Below, one piece after another: positions 56,100 to 64,000 of a stretch of DNA of 64,000 nt. The notes below the pieces were generated by a model. That model saw nothing but the letters and a program-made list of their open reading frames with translations. It had not been told where the DNA came from and did not search any database. Origin of the DNA: Hermetia illucens (lineage: Eukaryota; Arthropoda; Insecta; Diptera; Stratiomyidae); the NCBI RefSeq assembly GCF_905115235.1, contig NC_051854.1, positions 21,736,001 through 21,800,000 of the forward strand, given 5' to 3'. Each line of letters begins with the position of its first letter. Within the stretch, counting starts at the first letter, position 1. A program made the position numbers and the translations under genes.

Positions 56100-57440
56100 T
56101 TTCGCAATGTCATAATCATGAAAGCCTTCATGATTCTACATAAGCTTTATGATCAATTGAGAGACATTTGTGTTCCTTTCATGGTTAATTAATTGGCTGC
56201 TCCATTGCCTTCTAACCCAATGAGACAATGAATCCAAGGAACCTTACTCTTATTCTCGCAGACAAGAGTATATCTGGTTTGCTCAGATGTCAGCTACGAT
56301 TGCAATGTTCCGCTTCTTGTAATTTCCTTTTTTTAAGAGATGGAAACCTTCAAAAGACTAGCGCGGGGTTTAGGATCCCTGAGAGTCTGGAATTTTTATC
56401 CACTAAAACCACCTCTCGTCAAGTTACGGCTGAGATTTTCCTATCCAGCAGCTTTCTTTGTATATTTAACTTTCATTTCTATTGGGAAAAGAGCCTATGG
56501 CCCATACCCCCACTTTGGTTGGCTTCGCTGAGGAACTGGCTTTTCCTCAATAGCTTATATCATAAGGCATCCTTTATGTTAACAAGTCGTTTGGTTTTAC
56601 TCTTTTCAGTCGCCTCATTATATTAGACACATCAGTCAATTTTCCGACTGCGTTATTCTCACGTGATCGTAGTCGGTGGTCTTTGATGACTTCACCAACC
56701 AGCTGTACTTTCACACCCTTATGCAGATCCTTATTACGAAAGAACCAGGGAGTGTCTACTAGGTTTCTAAGTATTTTTTATGGCCATCAGGTTTGATTTC
56801 TTGGCACAGCCCTAGAGCTGGATGCCGTACGTCCTTAGAATTTGCTTATAAATTAGCAGCTTGTTGTCGATGGTCAGTTGGGAATTCATCCCCAATAGGC
56901 AGTACATCTGTATGTATCTGGCATTTAGCTCGTCCTTCTTTCTTGGGATGAGTCTTTTCCAGCTGAGCTTAGCATCGAGTGTCATACCTAAATATTTGGC
57001 CGTTTATAATGACTTTAGCTGGATTCTCTTTTTTGTTTGTGAAGTTAATGTACGTTGATTTGCTTTCGTTTAATTTAATTTTCCATTGCTTGGTCCATTC
57101 TATAATGTTCTGATGGCACTTTTAGCTATGGTAGGAATGGCAGTGTCGTCGGAAAATGTCGCTATTTGGTCTTCCTCAAAGAAAGTTATGTCATTGGTAT
57201 ACAGGAGAAACAGTGTTGGGGCCAAAATACTGTCTTGTGGTACACCACCTACAATTTTTATCAATTCAGAGTACGTTCCTTCGTATCTTACTCTGAATAG
57301 CAGCACGGATACATATGATTTTAGGATCTCGAGGAATTCTTCTGGGAGGTCTATATGTAATTTATACAACCGACTTTGGTGCTAAACCTAATCGAATACC
57401 TGGACAGCATTGAGAGAAATGGATGAGCACGCCTGCTTTC
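56100..57440 (-). mobile_element. Jockey-clade LINE, second copy
   Basis: Same family and orientation as 6300-8080. Minus-strand pieces: LYKLHIDLPEEFLEILKSYV, GGVPQDSILAPTLFLLYTND, the catalytic region IATFSDDTAI (usual FADDTAIL; the first residue pair is changed), YLGMTLDAKLSWKRLIPRKK near 56950, QLTIDNKLLIYKQILRTYGI, and MRRLKRVKPNDL-like sequence near 56600. Several stops and small deletions. Confidence 0.82.
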
Positions 57441-57689
57441 CTCTATCTGTATCTATTGGATTGTGGAAGGCGATGTGGTACTGACGTTTTATCTTTTAGG
57501 TAGTAACAATTTGGCGTGAAAAAGGCAACTTTGACCTACTATAGCTTTGTAAATGTGTAATTTCCACTATACTTTTGTGTCAATGGGTGAGAAAAGCGAG
57601 TGTGACAAACAGACAGACAGTCGGCGATTTCAGCCTTTCGTAAATAAAGTTCCTACAGCTGAATTTAAACCATTTCCAGGCAGTTCAGA

Positions 57690-58880
57690 ATTTGCTCTCC
57701 CAAAGCGTGCTTGGAAATAAAATTGGCGTTGCCATCATATGCAGATATTAGAAAGATCTCTACAGTGGATTGATACGAGCTAACGTAGGCGAAATTCACA
57801 TATTCAGTTGCTATGCTGCGCCAAGCCTCACGATAGATGAACTTGTATTGATGGTGGAAAGATTAGCTTACGAAATAACCTGCCACAATCCAATAATAAT
57901 TGTTGGCGTTTTTGTTGACTAATAACCCCCATCGGTATACTTTTCAAAGAGTTCATTTTCGATAGGATGGTATTGATCACAGAAAGGCAGAGTGGTCTCT
58001 CGGATAGACAGGTCGCACTCCGAAAGGCAAGACCTACTGTCAATGCGAACAGTACGGTGGCGAATATTGCGGAAGATGCAATGGATACCAATAAACCTTG
58101 TGCGGTAGTTACTCTCGATGAATACCTTCAATGCTCGAAAATGGAACAAATAAATGCAGCTATAGCGAAATAAAGCGCTTCAAAATACCTGGTGTGCATA
58201 GTTATAGAATTCCTCCGAGAGAGGGTATTGTGTTACGATTCGCACAATGCCCCAAAGATAGATAGAACAACCTGCGGGTCTCACAAGGACCAGTTCTTCG
58301 TCCTAATAATAGTTTATGATGGAATGAAGTTACAACTACCCAAAGGAGTACAATCATTGGCTTCGCAGATAACATTGGAGTGACTATCGTGGCGCAAGAT
58401 GTTGGGGAGCGCAATGTCCTTAAAAACAAGGTAATTTTTTAAATTAAATCTTGCCAAGAAGTCGCTGGTCTGTCAATCGCAGAGGCAGATTTGATCACCA
58501 AACGAAGGAAGCAAAAGTTCAGAAATGGTGAGCACATCATCATCATTATCAGTCACGGTTGACCAAAAATCGAAATGCAAACCGCATCTTGAGCATTTGG
58601 CGACAAAGGTTCTCGGAGTTACTACACTGTTGGCGATAATGTTACTGAATGTAGGTGGGATTGGGGAAAGCCGTCGGCCCCTTATTTCGAGAGTTGTTAC
58701 CTCCATCTTGCTTTATGCAACTCCAGTTTGGACACGCTTGTTGAAGTAAGAAGCAAATAGGAAAAAAATCGCAACCCCATATCGATTAAGTGCATTGAGA
58801 ACGTCGTGTGGTTACCATACAACATCAGACGAAGTAGCATGTGCGATAACAGGCATCGCCCCCATTGATATTTAAGGTTC
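57690..58880 (+). mobile_element. R1-clade LINE, endonuclease joined to RT
   Basis: Plus strand: VGEIHIFSCYAAPSLTIDEL-like sequence and VLMVERLAYEITCHNPIIIV followed by GVFVD (usual GGDFNA) at 57785-57920, then straight into LFKELIFDRMVLITERQSGL and SDRQVALRKARPTVNA (RT start), VVTLDEYLQCSKM (worn block A), a weak palm, a worn box ASQITLE (family GFADDIGV) near 58370, KCKPHLEHLATKVLGVTTLL, and RVVTSILLYATPVWTRLLK (58690-58750). The end of the endonuclease and the linker, several hundred bases, are missing. Confidence 0.8.
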
Positions 58881-61160
58881 CAACTCTACCTGGTTTTTCG
58901 ACAGCATATATCGGATGGGTATACCTGAGAAACTTGCAGGAGGAGAACGACAAGGATGCTCCTCAATCTTACTCTGAAGTGTGATTCAGACGCTAGCTGG
59001 AATCACTATAAAGAAAAACAGAAGGTTCTAAAGAAGAACATAAGATCGGCTAAACGATGGTCATAGAGACGCTTTTGCGAAGAGACTAACTCTCTTGAGG
59101 CAACCTCAAAGCTGAAGTGGATTCTGGTCAAAGAACGTAGCCAGAAACTGGGTTACTTACGTTTACAGAATGGGAAGTACACAGAAAGCGATGAAGAAAC
59201 GGCAAACCACTTGCTTGAAGTGCACTTCCCAGGCAGCATCCAAAATCTAACATCGGGGCCAACAGGTGCATACAGCCGTCAACCGAGAAACTGGAATCTG
59301 GCATGCAAAGTAGCATCACTGGAGCGAGTAAAATGGGCATTTAACTCGTAACTAGTAATAGAGGGTCCGGATAGCTGAGTGGTTAGAGCGCAAGGCTGTC
59401 GTACGGAAGGTCGCGGTTCAAATCTCGCTGGTGGCAGAGGGATTTGTATCGTGATTTGACGTCGGATACCAGTCGACTCAGCTGTGAATGAGCACCTGAG
59501 TCAAATCAGGGTAATAATCTCGGGCGAGCGCAATGCTGACCACATTGTCTCCTACAGTCTACTGTAGTGTACCGTTACGGTCTTGAATGAAGTGCTCTAA
59601 CACACTTCAAGGCCCTGATCCAATATGGATTGTTGTGCCAACGATTATTATTATTATTAGTAATAGAGGAAATGGATGCCCTGGGTCTACATATTCGGAA
59701 TATATATCGCGCATGCCTAGCAAACGCTTATTAACTGACGTGATTTGAAGGTGTCATTCATTCCTAAACCAGGGAAACCCACCTTACACAGACACAAAAA
59801 GCTTCCGACCGATGAGTCTAACGACTTTTTTACTAAAAGGACTAGAAAGACTAGTAGATCGCTGCATAAGGGATACACACATTCCTAAGTGGCCACTTCA
59901 CCATAGGCAACACGCCTACGCCCACGCCCATGGAGACAGTACTCCATGAACTCACGGCAAAAGTTGAAAAGCGATGTCCGAAAAAGAATACGCCTTAAGC
60001 GTTAGAGTGGAGAAAAATTCACATATTGGATGTCTTAGGGGCTGCCCACAGGGAGGGTTTCTCTAACCATTGTTATGGCTCTTGGTAATGGATACCCTGC
60101 TGTGGTTCCTGAAGGACAAAAAAGCTAACAACAGGAAGCTGCTAACGCAGATTCAGAGACTTGGTTGCCTAAGTATTACTGGAGCATTGAGTACTACGCC
60201 GACTGCGGCACTTGAAGCTATCCTAAATCTACCTGCCATTCACTGGGAGGTGAAACGGAAAGCAGCCCATGACGCATATAGACTCGATACCATTGGGGTG
60301 TGGAAAGGCGGCCATCACATGGTCATGCGTTTATCTGGAAATTCCTTGACAAACATCCGGTAGTTCTGATGCCGATCGATCATATGGTTTCCAGATTCGT
60401 CTTTGAAAAACATGCACTGTCGTAATCACCGAAAGAGAAGAATGATCGACAAATGGCCATGAGTTTTTTTAGATTACAGACTTAATAATTTTCACCGGCG
60501 GATCAGTTATGGAGGGTGGATCGGCCGCGGAGGTGTTCTCGGGGAATCCGATTATAGAACTGGCCCAACCCCTCGGAAAAATGACGATAATATTCCAGAC
60601 GGAGATATATGTCTGCGACAAAAATGGAGGGGTTTCACCATTTGAATCTGTTCCGACAGTCGGGCGGCATTATCAGCACTAAACAGCAAGGACATATCAA
60701 GCCAGTTGGTGTGGAGTTGTCATCAGGTGCTTAAACTTGGCGAAAATCCTTGTAAAAGAGCCTGGGTTCACTGGAGCGGCATCTTTGTAGTCCTTTAAGA
60801 AGTGGGACATGAAAACCCTAGTAGGCCTTTTAACGGGACACTGCTCCTTAAACTACCATATGGAAAAGATTGGGGTGGTGGTTTCGGCTATGTGCAGCCA
60901 ATGTGAGGAGGAGGAGGAGACGGGCCTGCACTTTTTCTGCACCTGTCCGGCCTCCTCAGATCTCAGACGTAGGCAAGGGAAGGTTTTCTTCAATGAAGAA
61001 TCTGCACACTCTTTGCCTTTGGGGAATGTTCTTAGATTCGCTAAAGCCTGCGAACGCCATAGGCGGGAAGCCATTGAATAGGCGATTTACGGAGATAGTA
61101 CAATGGACCTAACAATGGCCTGAGTGCTCGAAGTTGTGGCTCCCCCCAGTAAACTTAAGT
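58880..61160 (+). mobile_element. LOA-type LINE with RNase H, carrying a SINE
   Basis: Plus strand: SAKRWSWRRFCEETNSLEAT (shifted frame), LGYLRLQNGKYTESDEETAN, HLLEVHFPGSIQN near 59230; the SINE insertion; then EEMDALGLHIRNIYRACLAN, SFLNQGNPPYTDTKSFRPMS, LLKGLERLVDRCIRDTHIP near 59850, GCPQGGFL near 60045, and directly LLTQIQRLGCLSITGALSTT, PTAALEAILNLPAIH (60140-60240). The YADD box between these last two is deleted. RNase H remnants follow (IIELAQPLGKMTIIFQTEIY near 60550), then LVGLLTGHCSLNYHMEKIG and a CCHC knuckle CSQCEEEEETGLHFFCTCPA near 60900. Several frame shifts. Confidence 0.85.
59353..59670 (+). repeat. tRNA-headed SINE, copy 4 (full length, with target-site duplication)
   Basis: The best copy of the family. 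A box tagctgagtgg (59372-59382), B box ggttcaaatctc (59415-59426), conserved body, tail stem GAAGTG/CACTTC and an ATT-repeat tail. It is flanked by a 12-base direct repeat tagtaatagagg (59353-59364 and 59658-59669), the target-site duplication. It sits inside a LOA-type LINE, splitting it between the linker and the RT, so it is younger than that LINE. Confidence 0.93.
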
Positions 61161-62478
61161 AACTAACTACCTTTGAAACCTTGATGTTTTCAAGTTATTT
61201 GCGCGGCTTTCCGTTTCCCAAAACGGGCATTCAACTGCACCTCCTCGCAAGTGCCCTTAAATAAGTGTACTTGTAATGAAACGAAAATTGAGACACGGTA
61301 CAATAATATGAAACAGACAAGGGCAGATAATTCCAATTTTATAGGGTTCTGTTACTTACAAAGTCTTAAGAGGAAAATATGGGAACACAAATCCCCGTTA
61401 GGAAGTAAAGAGCTCAGCAGAATCTGAAGGGCGCTTCCATTGAAGTCAAATTTGGGCAATTTATCGAAAAGGCTTTCATGATAATTTTTTCCTTTGGCTT
61501 CAAGAATGTCTTGCTCATTTTTCTGCATTAATTCTTAGCATTACTGCCGTTTATTCGATTCAGGAAAACGTATTAATTGCCAGAAAATCAGTAGTTTTCT
61601 TCTGGTAAGGGCAGTTTTATCCTCGTGATAGCGCTTATTCATAGCCATGTTATTAAGTCTCGAGTTGGTTGTCTGCGACTATCATGGCGGGTGAAATTGC
61701 TTCGTATGCCAGTGCCCTAATAAGTTTTTTCCTTTGATAACGCAAGTCGAATTCAGAAGCTTTTAACTATTTAATAAACTATTATGATATTTCTTTTATA
61801 AACGTCATAATACGAAAGCATCATGAAAAATTCGACTCAACCAAATCAAACCAGCTGTCGGTCGGTACTAAAAATCTGTTCGTCTATAGGTTATCACGTG
61901 CAAACCCCAAACGCTTTCATTTTGGAAGCAGCTGCTTCCATCTCCTAATTTAATTCTAAATTATTTTTTCTTTAGAAATGAGAAAAAATAAAAGCTGTTT
62001 TTGAAGATCAGATCGATTTGATAAACTTCATGAAAATTTTCCCATTTATTTTTATATTTCTGGAGCACCCCTTAAGTAAAATCAGCTAAACTGCCATCTG
62101 TTGGTGACTAGCCGGTAGCGTTTGATTAAATTAATGATTATAATTTCTTAAATTAAGTCAGTTTGCATATTTTTGGGATTTTTTGAAGCAATAATCAGGG
62201 TTCGTCTTTAAGGTAATAATTTGGTAGTTACAATTAGAATAGAATTAAAACTCAACTTTACCACCTTTGTATGTATTTCTTAAGTTTTTAAGGGACGTAA
62301 TATACATATGCAAATTTAATTTCATATTAGCGCAGGCATTTCCTTAAAGTTTATTACCTTTTAATATTAATTAATTAAAATTAGGATTAAAATTTCAGCA
62401 AAAATTTCTCTTATTTATTTTTGTCTTGATTCTGGGAAAACTCCCTCTTAGAATGCTTTTAGGGTTGGCTGAAATATT
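61161..62478. other. AT-rich intergenic DNA
   Basis: No coding sequence or repeat family recognised between the LOA element and the orphan SINE tail. Confidence 0.4.
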
Positions 62479-62552
62479 GTCTTGAATGAAGTGCTCTAAC
62501 GCACTTCAAGGCCCTGATCCGATATAAATTGTAGCGCCAACGATTATTATAA
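62479..62552 (+). repeat. orphan tail of the SINE family (or its LINE partner)
   Basis: Only the last ~72 bases of the family are present: gtcttgaatgaagtgctcta, the stem GAAGTG/CACTTC, gccctgatcc and the attattat tail. Tail-only copies are common for LINEs, which truncate at the 5' end, and rarer for SINEs. This may therefore be the end of the partner LINE that shares the tail. Confidence 0.75.
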
Positions 62553-64000
62553 AGGAAAAATAAAATATTAAATTTAATATTAATTGTGTTATATATACAT
62601 TTCTTACATGAAATAAAAGATATATTGGGAGGCTTCTTGTAAGATCCTTAGAAAATTGTCTTTTGGATAAAAAATCAATTTTCGTTTGAGCTATAATTGC
62701 TTAGATGATTTGTACATGTTTTTTATTTAACTATATTTATATTTATTTCTTCTAGTTTCACAGACAATTTAACAATATACTCTGAGAATAAGATACTAAT
62801 AAATAATTGAAATTATTGAATTTTTTTCTAATTCCCCGTTCGAGTAAGATTTAGAAAATTATCACCAATTTTGTTATTGTATAACATAGCTTACACCCCT
62901 AAAGCTAAGTACGCTTATTAAATTTGTAGATTTCTACTAATCCTCATATTCTCTTCAAAAACTAGTGGAAATTCATTGAAGGTCATCAATATTTACATTT
63001 AAGATTAGACAGACAATATAAAAAATTTGAAATCATTTTACATTTTAGAATATTATTATCTGTCTAACCTCTCGATACTGAGGACATTAAATTCGCTTAA
63101 TCAGAATATTATAATGAAGTTCAAAAATCTCGACGGCGCTTCTTGTTTCTGTGGGGGTAACATTCATATTTGTGATTTTGATAAAATGCATAAGAAGCGA
63201 AAAGATTTCCGAAATAGATTGCTTCCCACATTGGGCGCTATTTACTAAAAGAATCTTATTTAGTGTTATACAATACATGTGCGACATTTATCAGTGGAAA
63301 CACCATAATTCTTGTGTATGTGTTGTTTCAAGTAGAAAAGACTGACACTGAGATTGTGAAACTCATTACTAATCACCTAACTCGAATAACATAGATAACA
63401 TTATTTCTGAAGTATTTTTTCTCTACAATTAAAGCGAAGTCCATGGATCTATGAAAGGTTTGGGATTTGCATTAATAGATAAGTCGGGATTAGGTCGACC
63501 TCAGCGAATTTGATCCAAGCAGCCTAACATTTAGAAATTACGGACTATCGTACTACAACTTCGGGGCAACCGGTGACGTAGGTGAAACAAGCCCCTAGCA
63601 CTCCTATTTCGTAGGTTCAGATCGGCCATCGGTTATTACCCCGTTGGTGATGACTACCGAATAGCGTTTGGTTATGATTACTGGAGGCTGACATTCGAAC
63701 ATCCTATCAGCTTTCTCCTAAATTTCGTAAGAAACCCCAAGAAATAGATAACAATTGGGCAACATACAATAATCAGCCACCGTTCTCTTGTATCTAGGAG
63801 GTAGTTAAGCAGCGGATGCATATTATGTAGTTGCATTTTTCCCTAAATAGCGCCTATACCACACCTACATCATATCGTTGCGGTTCGACAAAATGTCAGC
63901 TCACACAGAATGTTTCTGGGAAGCTTACATTCATTCTTTACTGTTCCGTGTCACATGTTTCTAGGGTGATCCATTCGTCGGTTAACTTGGGATAGTATAT
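62553..64000. other. AT-rich intergenic DNA to window end
   Basis: Very AT-rich to about 63450, then more balanced sequence. No coding signal. A ggttcagatcgg near 63615 resembles a B box only loosely. Confidence 0.4.

Noticed and set aside
1-64000. CRISPR arrays, rRNA genes and bacterial defence systems
   Set aside because: No regularly spaced repeats, no rRNA-like sequence and no bacterial gene structure; the window is eukaryotic.

Overview
The window looks like insect DNA, most likely from a fly with a large, transposon-rich genome. Three conserved host loci have spliced exons with GT/AG introns, and everything between them is decayed retrotransposon sequence: LINEs of the Jockey/CR1, R1, LOA and RTE groups, Gypsy and BEL/Pao fossils, and a tRNA-headed SINE. 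I see no bacterial operon, CRISPR array or phage.

Host genes. (1) The last two exons of pasha (DGCR8, the Drosha partner) at 4608-5215 on +; the rest of the gene lies left of the window. (2) A complete three-exon astacin zinc metalloprotease at 9408-13934 on +. (3) Three complete glycine N-methyltransferase (GNMT) genes: copy 1 (14133-20357, -), copy 2 (31056-32211, -) and copy 3 (45417-52478, +). All three have four exons with the same intron phases (2, 1, 0), and all reading frames are open. Copy 1 is the canonical enzyme. Copies 2 and 3 share a longer exon 3 and derived active-site residues, so they look like a later duplicated pair. They point away from each other across about 13 kb.

Layout. 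1-4.1 kb: Jockey/CR1 fragment, SINE, Gypsy fossils and a long hairpin, all probably in a pasha intron. 4.6-5.9 kb: pasha 3' end and 3' UTR. 5.9-8.1 kb: SINE and Jockey LINE. 9.3-13.9 kb: astacin gene with SINE and LINE debris in intron 1. 14.1-20.4 kb: GNMT1 with an R1-type LINE in intron 2. 22-28.3 kb: RTE, BEL/Pao and LOA debris. 28.9-31 kb: internally deleted Jockey/CR1 LINE ending against GNMT2. 32.7-44.7 kb: RTE, LOA, a LINE 3'-domain pair, Gypsy LTRs and the longest LOA element. 45.4-52.5 kb: GNMT3, whose 5.9-kb intron 2 holds a Gypsy 3' end, a perfect 27-bp hairpin and an RTE tail. 54.2-61.2 kb: RTE, Jockey, R1 and LOA LINEs, the last carrying a SINE inside a 12-bp target-site duplication. 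61.2-64 kb: AT-rich DNA with one orphan SINE tail.

The most interesting system is the GNMT cluster. GNMT methylates glycine with AdoMet to give sarcosine and AdoHcy, and is usually a single gene. Here it is triplicated, and two copies have changed at substrate-pocket positions; copy 3 carries Ser where the canonical enzyme has the Asn whose change to Ser is a known human GNMT-deficiency variant. Family statements are from memory and by-eye translation, since no searches could be run.
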